Below, in pieces: positions 33,050 through 44,850 of a stretch of 64,000 nt of DNA. Made by a program: the position numbers and the translations under genes. Under the pieces are notes generated by a model, which was given only the letters and a program-made list of their open reading frames with translations, was not told the origin of the DNA and did no database searches. Origin of the DNA: Diphasiastrum complanatum (taxonomy: Eukaryota > Streptophyta > Lycopodiopsida > Lycopodiales > Lycopodiaceae); the NCBI GenBank assembly GCA_029204225.1, contig CM055095.1, forward strand, positions 77,317,030-77,381,029, given 5' to 3'. Positions within the stretch are counted from its first letter, which is position 1. Each line of letters begins with the position of its first letter.

Positions 33050-35430
33050 ACTACGCCAATTTTTCAGTTGCATCATGTTTGTTGGATGGTTAAGCTTGCA
33101 TTAGGCATCTTGTCGTGACATGAATAGTGTTAAATCTGCATTTAGAGTTAGTTTGAGAGTGATTTTGTCTGATTTGAGTGGATTTTCTTGTTTGAAATCT
33201 AATCTAATTGTGGAACAAGGAAAGCTTTTCAGATCACCAACCTTAAGATCCATTTGGATCCGAGATATCAAAAAAAACAACAAAAATCGGTCAAATCTGC
33301 CAGATTTTCTGTCAAAAGGAGACAAAATTGTTATCAGAGCTAATAACTTTTTGCCCTCTTTTAGGAAACGTTCGTCGAGTTGCAGGCACCTTCGATTTTG
33401 ATCATAAAACCTTCAGTTTGAAGGGCAAACAATCCTTCCCAACAGATTTCCAGAAACATCAGAAAAACCACCATAAAATACCAAAAAATCACCAAAATCC
33501 TAAAAATATAGAAAAAGAACCTTCTCAGAGAATCAGCTGTCATATTGTTATATTTTTGTCAAAAAAGTCTCTTTTTGCAAAAATACCAGTATTGCTCTTG
33601 ATTCTTCGCCAGAACCTGTAGGCTAATTTTGATGAATCCCCAAGATGCTCGGCCAAAGCTCCCCAAGAGCACCTCTCACCTTAGACTGAGGAGGTCTCTA
33701 AGAAGATGAGATGAACAATGACTGAGAGCCAAGAAATGCTAGTTAGGAATGACAAGCAAGAACTGTGTAAGCCTCATGGTGAATCCCGGAAGATGGAATG
33801 ACCATGCAGGAATTAGTATTTCTAAGCAAAGTTATAAATGCAGATAGACTTCTCTTAAAGAAAGTAGAGTGAGCCACCTTTTGATGGTGACCTCTTGTGG
33901 AGAGCATAATTCCACTTGTAATTTGTAAAATGTGGAAATGCCATTAGGATGCCACCTAAGGAGCTCTCTTGTTTATTTAAGAGACTCCCTCTTTGTGAAG
34001 AGGAGCTTTTTTGCATTATATCTACTCCATGTTTAATAAGAAGATTTTCCATGAGTTTGTTGTTATACTAAGCTCCTTGATCATGATGGTTTTCTTGAGT
34101 GATGCCCCTATGATCATGCCCTTCCATTCGTATTGTGTGTGGTTGTGGACTTTAAAGTGGATTAGTTTTCTTGCTTTCCTAGTTGTGGATTAGTTTTAAT
34201 TTCTTGTTTGTGGATTAATGTAGGAATCAGCATTCAGGTAAACTAAGAGGCTAGAAATGTGGTATAAATCTTGCATATCCTCCAACATTCTAGTTCTTTA
34301 TGTCTTGGACTTCTAAAATGTTGTAGATTAGTTTCTTGTTTCAGTTTTGTGGATCTATGCAAGTTTAGTAGCATTTAGGATCTGATTCAATTCATTTTGC
34401 AGCAAAGTAGAAATAGATTTCATGGTTGTTCTCTTGGACTGCATGCTGATCATTTGGTTGAACGTTTTGGTTACATGATGGTTTGATTGCGGTTCAAGAG
34501 AGACAGATCTGAGTTATCTTCTGACAGGCAGTAGGACAAAATACACAATGTAGATCTGTCCCTTCTAACTGATTTTGGGCTTTAAACAAGAAAGAATAAC
34601 TTAAGCAAGAGCCCATTGTCTCTGCTGACAGGCATAAGAAGAAGTAAGAAGAACAAAAAACTAGTAGACAGATCCTTAAAAGCAGAGGACCTGTCAACAG
34701 AACCTTCGTCTAGTTTCCAGATTATTCTATTTATAGCAATTTATTATTTTTGAGTTCGGCGAACATTCATTCTATCCAAATCATAGAAAATTTCTATTTT
34801 TACCCTCGCCAAACTATAGAAATTGTGTCTTTATGTGCCACGAACCTTTGCCAATTCTACCCTAGCTATATCTATTTCAGATTCTCAGTCTGAGAGTTCG
34901 GCAAATGTTATTTCCATAGAATTTGTCAGAAAAACTTGATCAGAGAGTTTTTATCAAAAATAGCATTGCTGAACCTTCGCCTAAGGAACCTTTGCCAGTT
35001 CTATTTTTAGATCCTGATTTTCTAGATCAAGTCTTTGTCAAATTTTGGGTCAAATCTGATTCAGTCTGATTTTGATTCTGAGAACTTTTAATTTTAGAAG
35101 TATCGAACGGTTGAACATAGGAATCTTATTCACGATATAGGAATCTGATTCTCGTCAAGTGGAATAGATCTAGCATATCTGATCTGAAATAGTTCCTGAT
35201 TGAAAATCTAGATCCAATCTCATTGTTTGCTTGATCTAGTCTGTAAAAATGGCTGTCCCTGGAGGTGCTCTTCAGGAAGTCAATCCAATCATTGTTAGGA
35301 GAGCACCCCGTTTGGATCTACTCCAGTTGATGTAGATGATGCAGATACTGAACCAGGGGTTGAAGCTGAAGCATCTATGAAAGATTCAAAAAACAGGGAA
35401 TCAATAAGCACAAAAAGGGTACATAGGAAA
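33050..35430. other. Non-coding retroelement-like stretch
   Basis: About 2.4 kb after the primer-binding site without recognisable gag or pol. It may be a decayed or non-autonomous internal region of the gypsy element. Short frames on both strands have no family features. A linker-like Copia sequence starts near 35270. Confidence 0.4.
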
Positions 35431-36262
35431 CGACATCCTGTCGGCCAAGAAATGCAAGGAGGAGCTGAGTAGGGAATTTGAGATGAAAGACTTAGGAGAA
35501 CTGCACTATTGCAAGGGCATCGACAAAGATGTGGTCATAGGAGGTCAAAAGAGATGTGGCTATCTCAGGAGAGGTACATTGTGAGCATAATTGAGAGGTA
35601 TGGAATGTCTAACTCAACTCCCTTGGGAGTACCTTTGGATCTGGGAGTGAGGTTGAGCATGAGAATGTCATCAATGAATGATGAAGAACGAGAGCAAATG
35701 GATAGATGTTCCTACATAAGCATGACTGGGTCAATCATGTACGTGGTGATTTGTATGAGGCCCGATATAGCTACTACCATTAGATAGCTGAGCAGGTTCC
35801 CTATAAACGCTGGAATTGAGCACTAGAGGGCATGTAATAGGGTAATTAGGTATCTGAAAGGAATGATTAACTATGCCTTGCATTATGCTACCACAGGTGA
35901 TGAAATATTGGGTTATACAGACTTTGATTGGGGTGGGGACATCGATGATCGAAAATCGACTAGTGGTGAGGTGTCGTATGTTGGGGAAGCATCAAGGAAA
36001 AAGTAGTGGCGTTGTCCTCAACTAAGGCAGAATACATCAGCCTGTGTCAAGGGGCATATATATGTGATTGAAATCAACACCAAGGGCATGATCATGAGGA
36101 ATGAAAATCAAGACTATATCTTCTTATGCAAAAACGGAGGATTTCACAAAAAGAGACATAGTTGCAGACCTGATGACGAAAGCCTTGAACAAGGATAGAT
36201 TTGTTATGCTAAGGGACATGTTAGGACTGTGTATCCATGCCCGAATCATGAATTGAAATGGG
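35430..36262 (+). pseudogene. Copia Pol relic: reverse transcriptase end and RNase H
   Basis: Across frames it reads CKEELSREFEMKDLGELHY near 35450 (end of the reverse transcriptase palm). This is followed by RYIVSIIERYGMSNSTPLGV, then SYISMTGSIMYVVICMRPDI, and RNase H with LGYTDFDWGGDIDDRKSTSG near 35910-35965. Stops and shifts are frequent. Later blocks (KGMIMRNENQ, then a DIVADLMTKAL-like remnant) run to about 36200. It is followed by a purine-rich tract and an LTR, in the order expected for a plus-strand Copia element. Confidence 0.75.
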
Positions 36263-36265
36263 GAT

Positions 36266-36577
36266 TGTTGGAATTCATTGTAGATAAGATACAATTCACA
36301 GTGAAGCATGGACTAGAATAATGGTTAAAGTTAGTTAATACTAGTTTCTTGTCATGTGAACTAGAAACCCTAGAAGAGTCATTTCTTGATATGCAACTCA
36401 TTTCTTGATATGCAACTGAAAAATAGTATATGTTCAGGTATCTCTTTAGCAATGAACACGCTTGGAGTATACTTTTGTTTTTTGCAATTTCTTTGTGTGA
36501 ATTCATCATTGCTGAATGCTTTGTGATCATTGTCTTCGATTATCTACATTGGTAGTTGTCGCTAGGTTAATCTAACA
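36266..36577 (+). repeat. Copia 3' LTR (312 bp)
   Basis: It begins TGTTGGAATTC after a GAAATGGGGAT purine tract and ends TTAATCTAACA. The inverted ends TGTTGGA/TCTAACA are typical of Copia LTRs. Confidence 0.65.
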
Positions 36578-37547
36578 AGCTCTCCATGTGAAGATCTAGA
36601 ATGATCATAACCTAAATATCATAGTTGTAAATGTCCTTGAAGAATCAAGATCATGTTTAGAGCATCCATCATGGTTTGTGCATTGCAACAAGGCTCAAGC
36701 TTTGCAAACATCTATATGCATGAACTATGTAGTATGTATCAGCTGGAGGCATCGCCGGCCTGCTCCCAGACAATGTGTAGCATAATTGACAAATCGAGAG
36801 TTAAGACTAGCATAATTGACAAATCGAGAGTTAAGACTTCATCTCTTTTAAGAATGGCTCATGCTACATTGTATGGCGACTATGGTGTAAACAAATGATA
36901 GTGTGCCACATTAGTGAAAATTCTCCAAATGTTCGCTATGAATTACTAGACACATTGTACTGCATTCTCAAAGCCATTCCAAGGATGTGGAAAACTTACA
37001 TGTTCTTTGATTTTAGTCTATGTTCTCGATGTGCATTAATAGATTACTACATGCAGTGGCAAACATCCCAAGGAAAACTGGAACTCAGTAAGAAGTTTAA
37101 GACAGGAATCGGACTCAACTACGAATCTAGGTACTCCAGATCCAAAAAGTTCCAAAACATAATAAGTACTATAAACGCTTATATTATATACTATATAGTG
37201 ATGGTTTTCGTAAATTTCATGAGTATTTCGTAAATAGACTGCCTACCTGACGTGCTCTTCTCAAATGATCTGCCTTGAAAGATGACAGATAATCTGGTGT
37301 TTGCTATGATACTGCGGTTGTAGATCAAATTACATGATCTGTTGTTTGAATGAACAGCTCAGTCTGCGCCCTTTGATTGGCCAAAATTGCCTGTCCGGAT
37401 AATCAGTTGTACAATAGAGAATGTGAATATGCAATTTCAGCGGGTGTGAATCATTTTAAATTTGCAGAAACAATCAATCATGCTGCGGTGAGAGATGTTT
37501 GATCTCAGATCACCCCTTCAAATTTGATGCGCTAGAATTAAAATTTT
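36578..37547. other. Non-coding stretch with a 30 bp tandem duplication
   Basis: No gene is recognised between the LTR and the NAC gene's stop. A 30-base unit starting AGCATAATTGACAAATCGAG is repeated perfectly in tandem at 36779-36808 and 36809-36838. The part next to the NAC gene (about 37400-37547) should include its 3' untranslated region. Confidence 0.5.
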
Positions 37548-38863
37548 TTAGATATTGGGCTCTGCCGATCCGTAAAGAGATGTACAGAGCTTTTCATATA
37601 GCCACGAATCCCCACCAGCAGCCTCTTTGATCAATGTGTACATACTCTCAACTGATTTCGAACTATCTGCAATAGCAAACGACTCAGCTGTGCATGGGCG
37701 TATATCTGTTGTACTTGTCATAAAGTGATCCTGATCACAGCAGCCTATTGATGAACACAAAGGAATATTCATATAGCTGTTTTGATACAGCGGCGTGTTT
37801 GAGAGTTGATCAGTTATTGAGCCGACGCTGCTGTCATAAAATTCCGGAGCCGCGGGAAAGTTGAGCATGTTTACTAGGATGTCTGCTGTCGACTCGGTCC
37901 GAAAGCTGATTGTTATGTCTGTGGCAGGGCTCTGTCTTGGGGGAAGCGACACAGATCCCAGCTGAGATCTTTTATCTAACGCACTAAGGGTGAGAGAGTC
38001 TTTAATTTCATCCTCTCCTGAGGTCATGTGATTATTGATCCATGTGGGTTGCGGAGAATCATCAAGTAGCTGAGGCAACGATGCGCCTTTACACAAGCGA
38101 ATGATATCTGAAGGAGACGAGTTAATCTTGCTTCCAGATGTCTTGTAAAAGACACGGCAGATCACCCACTCGGCGTCCTGAACAGCTACAATATTCCACA
38201 TTAGCATCGCTTAGCGTACCTCTGTACCTACAGGTACTAACGATGTATCTACTTACGTAAACTTGAGAACATCTGACAACGATTAATTCTATAGTTACAA
38301 GGATTTGTACCTTGGTTGGCGTGGCGATATGCCTATCTCCCTCTGGCCAATATTCATGCATGACCCAGTTGGTCTTCTTTCCTCTGGGAGCTCTTCCCAT
38401 GTAGAAGACAAGCGTCTTTTTTATGCCAATTACACAAAAGGAACGCGAATTGACGACGCCTCGATCCTTGCCTGTGGCTTTCCAGTAACCAGCCTCTGTC
38501 GCTCGGTTAGATCGTGTTCCAGTTGGATACTTCCTATCACGTAAGTTAAAATAGTATTGATCCTTTTCTCCTTTCTTGTTTATCCCTGCCAATATAATAT
38601 AAAAAATCATGTTACACACACACACACGCACGCACATTCTCTCTCCTGTCTCTGTGTGTCTCTACCCGCTCTCCAGGGACAATGGTTGCGCAAATACCTG
38701 GAAGATCCCATGGTTCACTTCTATTGAGGTCCACCTCTGGAATCGCACAAACGCAGCTGTGTTTAGAATTAAGAATTTTCTGTTTGAGGAAGAATCCTAT
38801 TAGCTCCTCGTCTGTTGGGTGGAACCGGAAACCTGGTGGCAAATTTGTATATGCAGAATCCAT
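37548..38863 (-). CDS. NAC-domain transcription factor, three exons, 356 aa
   Basis: Exons run right to left: 38863-38698, 38585-38311 and 38177-37548, with phases 1 and 0 and canonical borders. The start [20 protein letters not shown] is placed ten residues before the NAC domain, as usual; an upstream in-frame ATG at 38896 is possible. The domain shows its subdomains in order: [46 protein letters not shown] with [22 protein letters not shown] with TNWVMHEYW, and [12 protein letters not shown] proteins are plant-only nuclear factors that bind CGT/CACG-type DNA and control development and stress. The C-terminal half is serine- and threonine-rich and variable, as expected of an activation region. 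No lesion is seen, so it is probably functional. A broken duplicate lies at 56990-58760. Confidence 0.93.
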
Positions 38864-39719
38864 CGTTGTGTATACATCTTTTCCCTTCAAAATCATCGTT
38901 TCATGGCAGTCCAAGCAATCTCTTGAAACAGAATAAAATGTTATCTGGTCTGATAGACTCGGGCAACTGCCCGACTCAGTCATCGACAGTCTCACCCCTG
39001 GCTTCTGTTTAGAGGAATCTATAGCCCAATGTCGCATATTGAAGGCGCGGATGATTTGAATGTTTAGTAGCAGGCAGCTCATATAATCTCAAAAATAATG
39101 TTTTGAGCTAATTTGGCCACACTGTATAACTGCACCTGATTAGCTTGAGCATCCTCTTTGATCTTCTGGTTGGTAATGCTCCTCCCCAGAAATCTACAAT
39201 TTGTGTTATAACTTTCAGAAAGATCGCAGCAGCAATGAAAGAACTATGAGAAAGAACAACACAAACAGGAATCAAAGAACCATCAACACAAAATGACAGA
39301 GATGAAGGCGAGAGAGCGCAGGAATGTAACCAGCTACTGGTATTGAGCGAGCTCGAATGCGTGGGTAACGAATAGCCCGCTACACATAAATGAACAGAGG
39401 ACGCGACGTCGCTTTCAACATCGACACAATACTGAAGTGACAGGAATGGTACAAACTTAGCATTACCTACACTTGCCATTAATTAGTACTTCTAACAATT
39501 TGAAGCTTCGAGGGAGTCATCCAAAAGCAGAAAAAGAAACTTCTAATAAAGCAGATATAAAAGCCTTGCTGATGGAGCATTCCATCATCATTGTCTCTAG
39601 TCGAAGCATCGTGTTGTAGGTGCAAAATCTATGGATCCGCCAATCAATCAGAAGGGTGCTACGTGGTCTTATTTGAAAGCACAGACGATGAAATATGTAG
39701 CATTGCTTAGGAGTGGAGG

Positions 39720-39773
<54 letters not shown>

Positions 39774-40644
39774 CCCATTTCAGGATCAGGCTATATGAAC
39801 GGCACAGGAACAAACATGTGTCAGCTATTACACGATTGAATCACAGAAGGCGACAGATTTGTTGCTTTTACTCCATTCCTTATGTCAGGCGAAATACTTG
39901 ACCTGGGACCAATATCAGGGAGGGCGGTGGGATGGGGTGGTGCACCGTGCAGTGACAATTGCAGATATAGCTGCTCAAAAGTCTTGTTGACAGTCGCAGA
40001 AAAGCGATTGAGAACACAAATACGTCAGACACGCGTGCACGGGTTGAGCAGTGGAGAATCGTACATATCATCAGCTTTACGCAAGCAAAAAGATTCTATT
40101 TTCTTCTTCTTTAGACAATAAAATCATTAACTCAACATGGGAGTAGTCTAAAAGTGTTTTACTCTCAGTGCTGCTAACATACTTTCTATGTGATTTGCTG
40201 GCATATCTGAGCAAAGCATATTAACAAGAGAAAAACATGTACAAACAAAGAAATGCCTAAGATATCAATATACCAAACAAATTCAATCTTCATGTTTGTT
40301 ATAATCCCTATTTCCAAATTCTCACTTAAGTGAGCATTGATTGTGCATTAACGTTATGAGATGTTACTCAGGCTATCATCATCGGCTACATTTAGTTCAT
40401 GTCGTGCTCCATACATCACACTTATGATAACTCTAAAGATCTTAATCTCTATAAATCATATATCACTAATTATCAAGATTGATATCCTATCACCAATGAT
40501 GTAGTTGCTATTGATTTACTCACTAATGTAGTAGCTTTTTTCATTTAAAACTCTCTTCCTTATTCTCTTGCTTCTTTTTCACTATCACTCTTTCATTTGC
40601 CCATTTTTAACACTCATTTTAATCTTTTAATCATTTTAATTTTG

Positions 40645-40646
<2 letters not shown>
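38864..40646. other. Upstream region of the NAC gene
   Basis: About 1.8 kb without a recognised gene. It contains a (GT)n(GA)n microsatellite at 39722-39773. The part around 39490-39690 is related to the upstream flank of the NAC pseudogene (58670-58830), so this region was part of the duplicated segment. Promoter elements cannot be fixed by eye. Confidence 0.5.
39722..39773. repeat. Compound GT/GA microsatellite
   Basis: TG repeats (about 16 units) pass directly into GA repeats (about 10 units) in the 5' flank of the NAC gene. The corresponding flank of the NAC pseudogene holds a long GA run at 58867-58953. Confidence 0.9.
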
Positions 40647-40688
<42 letters not shown>

Positions 40689-40707
40689 CCTCTCTCTCTC
40701 TCTCTCC
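40647..40707. repeat. CT microsatellite
   Basis: A CT-dinucleotide run of about 60 bases with a short C-rich interruption. Confidence 0.9.
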
Positions 40708-40747
40708 ATCTAGGATCTGAACAGTCGGAGTGAAAGAAAATCCCCAA

Positions 40748-41271
40748 AAAGTGAAATGTACTACCAAAAGGTACAATGAAAAATGGGTTCCTTTTTTGTA
40801 CCACCAAGAAGAAGAGACATCAAGGTGAGAAGCAAACCAACCTTACTATTCGGATAAAGATGGTGTTGATGAACAATTGTCAAATGATGCTTTTTTTATG
40901 TCATCATGCTTGTTGGCTAATCATGGAGACATTGGTAAGACAGACATGCATGTTACTACTGTAGAATTAGATTCTAGCTTAGTAGAATTTGTAAAAATGC
41001 GAATGAAATCTATTTCAGTTTTGCCAGATGAATTAACTGAGGTAGGAGAGTCTACAGATGACGAAGACTCTCACTATCGAAAGAACCACAACCTCCCGCT
41101 AGTGGGAAAGTGGGTGACACAGAGGACTTTGCAGATGTCCTAGTTCAAGATTATAACGTCGTCACTGTAGAGGAAACTGTTGAAGAGGTTGTTGTTGTCT
41201 CTACTGAGGCTCTTCCAGAAAAGCCCAAAGACGTCAATGACCTTGATGATTTTTGGGAAGCATGTACATGA
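40748..41271 (+). pseudogene. Unrecognised acidic protein relic
   Basis: One frame reads KCTTKRYNEKWVPFLYHQEE, meets a TGA near 40826, and continues through LSNDAFFMSSCLLANHGDIG and an acidic stretch (GESTDDEDSHYRK). After a shift near 41085 it ends in EETVEEVVVVSTEALPEKP and DLDDFWEACT with a stop at 41271. The KWVPF motif also appears in the ubiquitin-like gene at 27.66 kb. The family is unknown. It lies 0.7 kb upstream of a transposase fragment on the same strand, and may have been part of the same element. Confidence 0.4.
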
Positions 41272-41984
41272 CTATTTCATCATTTTGAAGGTTATATATG
41301 AATTTCAAACTTTTGTGCATGAAGTTTTTAAATATATTTATATTTTTTGATATTATTTGCTACCTCAAATATTTTAAAATTATTTTCTATGTTGATCTTT
41401 TAATATAAATTTAATAAATTTTGTTTTAATGAATGTTGTTTTGGAATGACAATACTGTTTTGAATTTGTTCTAAAATCATGTTCTCCAACAATTAATGAA
41501 TATTATTAAAATTGGTAATATTTTTTATCTTTTAATATATTAAAATTTATTAATAAAATTTCAAGTTCTTAATCATGATGATTCTAAGGAAAAGATTCTT
41601 TTTTAAAAATTTAAATATTCTCAAAAGTCATGTAGTTCTAGATTATATTTAAGTAAATTTTTGTAAAATTAGAGTTTGTACGTTATAGAACTAATTTACA
41701 TAAATCTTTTTGAATATGTGCAAATCATTATTGTAAAAAAATGAAATTTTTAAAAAATATTAATTTGAATTCATATTGCATTCATAAAAAATTATTTCAA
41801 ACAAAAAAAAATTAAAATATTTGTTACTAGATAATTTCTCAAATAAGTAGAACAATTTTTTTTTATTGATTTCAATATTTTTATATTTAATGATTTTTAT
41901 TAATTAATTTAAAATACGTGCAAAATTGAATATGTTGTCAAAATTTTGTACATTGCTCTGCGTTGAATTTTTCCTTTATATGTT
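41272..41984. other. AT-rich non-coding stretch
   Basis: Very AT-rich sequence of about 0.7 kb with no open frame of note. It could be a decayed intron or the spacer of the surrounding relic. Confidence 0.5.
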
Positions 41985-42681
41985 TTGTTATCGACGGTCA
42001 CTTTTGCAGATTGTGAAGGCAAACTCATATTTGCTATCAAGTTGGATAAAGCAAAGATCGTAAAAGGTCACAAGCTTGAACATGTCACGATCACGTTGAT
42101 GAACCAGGCATTGCAACAACATAATGAAAGTAATTTATATGAATTCAATGTGCAATCTGAAAATCACATATGGTGGATAGCCGTGTTTGAAGTTCATAAG
42201 GAGAGTCACGCATATTTGACCGATGCAATATAGCTAAGACAATCCATGCGCAAAATAAAGGCGAATTGTTAAATGTTGATGGGGAAAGTTTTACAGTTGA
42301 ATGGCACCTCGTTGCTGATTTGAAGACCTTAAAATGGCATTGCATGTTTGGCTGTGGTCTTGGAGCAAATGCAAAACACTTTTGTTTATATTGTATGTTT
42401 GAAAGTGTGCAAAACAAAAGTATTTTGAATTGCAACCAGCGACTTCCACCAAACAGGCACTGTTTGGAAAAAGCTTGGAATCTCGTATTATAAATTCCTA
42501 TTGAAAGAGTCCATTTTTGCATGATGCATGGTGAAATACAAATATTGGATAAATTGTTATACTTGTATTATTGCTATGGATGGAATATGCAGTCAAAAGC
42601 ACGATCAGATATTAGCATTAAAAATCTGGAGATAATTTTATCAGATATGGGTTTGCATGGTGGATGTTACATACCTATGTA
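41985..42681 (+). pseudogene. Large DNA-transposon transposase fragment (KDZ/Zisupton-like?)
   Basis: The frame reads FADCEGKLIFAIKLDKAKIV, then TITLMNQALQQHNESNLYEF. After a stop near 42232 and a shift it reads GESFTVEWHLVADLKTLKWH and GCGLGANAKHFCLYC, then after another stop IPIERVHFCMMHGEIQILDK. The succession 'EW.L..DLKTL', a CxxC (CLYC) and 'IERVH.C..H' resembles the core of a large family of transposase-like proteins known from sponges, insects and fungi. That includes elements grouped with Kyakuja-Dileera-Zisupton. I base this on recollection of the motif. The fragment is cut at about 42681 by LTR-element sequence. Confidence 0.45.
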
Positions 42682-42919
42682 ACTAGTAGTACTTCAGACC
42701 CCTAATAGTCCATTTAGTGTTGGGGGCTAAATGGCAAGGTACCCTTAAGATTAGGGGTATGTGCCCTTGTATAAGGACAGGCAAGTGACTATACCTTAGT
42801 TGGAGGTATGGAGTCACGTGACCCTTGGTTAAGGGATACCCTTAGTATTAAGGGTAGGTGTCTTAGATTAAGGTATTAGTGTCCTTGGTTAAGGGCAGGT
42901 AGGTGTCTATGCCTTGGAT
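42682..42919. repeat. Degenerate TTAAGGG-type repeats, possible gypsy 5' LTR remnant
   Basis: A word close to CCTTGGTTAAGGG or ATTAAGGGTAGGTGTC recurs about six times between 42730 and 42915. The block begins near TGTTACATACC (42668), similar to the TGTTATGTACC start of the gypsy 3' LTR at 44743. It may therefore be part of the 5' LTR of that element. Confidence 0.4.
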
Positions 42920-44670
42920 GGAGATATTGGATGTTTGTTTTCTTAGATCTTCAGTTTTTGGTCCTAATGACCTTATTTGCATTAAAGGTAAAGTTAATGA
43001 TCAAGTTGTTAATGTTCTTTTTGACACGGGATCCACTTATAACTTTATTAATGTAAATTTGGTGCAGACGCTAAACCTTCCTACCATAAATTGAGAAAAA
43101 ATGTCGTGTGACAATGGCATTGGGAAGTAATTCCGATTTGATGGATTTTATTGTTCTTGATGTAGAATTGCACATTCAGGATTATTCTGAAAAACTAGAA
43201 TTCCATGCTGTTCAATTAGCTAATGTAGATATTGTTCTTGGCAACAATGGCATTTTGATAAGAACAAGTGATTGAGAATTGATTTTGTTGAAAAACCTTC
43301 ATTTATTGATTGGCCTATTCTCACCACAGTTCGGAAAATCAAGTCTTTCTTGGGGTTTGTAGGATTTTTCCATCGGCATATTCCCCAATTTGCAAATGCA
43401 AAACACTTTTGTTTATATTGTATGTTCGAAAGTGCAGACGCTAAACCTTCCTACCAGAAATTGAGAAAAAATGTCGTGTGACAATGGCATTGGGAAGTAA
43501 TTCCGATTTGATGGATTTTATTGTTCTTGATGTAGAATTGCACATTCAGGATTATTCTGAAAAACTAGAATTCCATGTTGTTCAATTAGCTAATGTAGAT
43601 ATTGTTCTTGGCAACAATGGCATTTTGATAAGAACAAGTAATTGAGAAGTGATTTTGTTAAAAATTCTTCATTTATTGATTGGCCTATTCTCACCACAGT
43701 TCGGGAAATCAAGTCTTTCTTGGGGTTTGTAGGATTTTTCCGTCGGCATATTCCCCAATTTGCTCGACTGGCATTTCCCCTTACCCAGGCCTTGAAAGGC
43801 TATAAGAAGCTAAGCCAAAGGGCTAAGAGTCCACTAGTGGTGTGGACGGAGGATATGAATAATTGTTTTGTGTTGCTTAAGAAAAGTGTCACTTCGGCAC
43901 CAATACTAATCATTGGCGATCCTAATAAGGCTTTTGTGGTTAGGACTTATGGTAGTGATTATGCTATTGGAGCTGTTTTGATGCAGGATGGACATCCTGT
44001 GGCTTATGAAAGCAAGAAGCTCAATCCTGCTCAATCTAGGTATTGTACCTATGAGAAGGAACTACTTGCAATTGTTCATTCCTTGAAAATTTGGCGACAT
44101 TATGGAGCCAGATTTGAAGTTTTGACGGATCATCAGACTCTTCAATATTTCTGTGATGCTACAGATCTCAAGGGGAGGCAAGCTAGATGGGCTGAGCTTA
44201 TGCAAATCTTTGACTTTTCTATACGTTATTGTAAAGGAAGTCAAAATACTCTAGCAAAAAAGCATTAGATCGGCCGAGATCCTTGAGGATTTTAGATTGG
44301 TGATTGGGTGTATCTTAGAATCCCAAAAGACTCTAAGACACTTCGAACGGAAAAATGTCCGAAGTTGTCTCCACGTTTTAGCGGCCCTTTCAAAGTTCTT
44401 AACAAGATTGGTAGGGCTACGTATAGACTAGAACTCCTTGCTGGAACTAAGGTTCATCATGTATTCCATGTTAGTCATTTAAACGAACGACTTGGTGGAA
44501 AAGATGACCTAATTCCCACAGATGATCTAGTGCTATTGGAGGATTTGACTGCTTCTATACCCCATGAACGGGAAAAGATCATGGATACTCAACGACATCA
44601 GTTGAGAAATCGTTTGATTTCTGAACATCTGATTCATCGAAAAGGTGAGTTAGATGATGAGAACACCTAG
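42920..44670 (+). pseudogene. Ty3/gypsy Pol with large deletions and an internal duplication
   Basis: The protease is marked by LFDTGSTYNFINVNLVQTL (43019-43076). A 330 bp segment follows twice (43062-43391 and 43432-43761), with the connection motif IKSFLGFVGFFRRHIPQFA. From the second copy a clean frame (43642-44268) gives the RT connection and RNase H: YAIGAVLMQDGHPVAYESKK, YCTYEKELLAIVHSLKIWRH and EVLTDHQTLQYF. Most of the reverse transcriptase palm and nearly all integrase are deleted. The integrase tail resumes at 44305 (VYLRIPKDSKTLRTEKCPKL, then GPFKVLNKIGRATYRLELL and FHVSHL) and ends at 44670. A polypurine tract and an LTR start follow. Confidence 0.85.
43062..43761 (+). repeat. Tandem duplication (2 x 330 bp) joined by a 43 bp transposase patch
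   Basis: 43062-43391 and 43432-43761 match at roughly 97 percent by eye. The bases between or overlapping the joint (43392-43434) match the transposase at 42365-42407 in 42 of 43 positions. They encode the same ANAKHFCLYCMFES peptide. Short matches (TGC, GTG) occur at the two joints. Confidence 0.85.
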
Positions 44671-44731
44671 GAGAAGGAGGATGATTTAAGACTTAGATTA
44701 CCTGGTTTTTTCCCAGAGAAGGAAGTTTTTA

Positions 44732-44850
44732 TGGGAGGGGAATGTTATGTACCATAAGGGTACACCCTTCAGTGACGGCCTCACAAGGGGCATGACGCAG
44801 GTCTGGCATTATCGATATATGTCTAACATAATTCAAGAAAAGTAAGAGTC
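44732..44850 (+). repeat. Gypsy polypurine tract and start of 3' LTR
   Basis: ATGGGAGGGGAA (44731-44742) is followed by TGTTATGTACCATAAGGG at 44743. The LTR's end is not resolved and the stated end is arbitrary. Confidence 0.6.

Noticed and set aside
38305-38544. Plus-strand frame opposite NAC exon 2, similar to a plus-strand frame at 56978-57253
   Set aside because: The similarity only reflects the shared antisense NAC exon; the minus-strand reading carries the conserved domain.
42730-42915. Interstitial telomere repeats
   Set aside because: The TTAAGGG words are irregularly spaced and never form tandem TTTAGGG; they look like LTR sequence.
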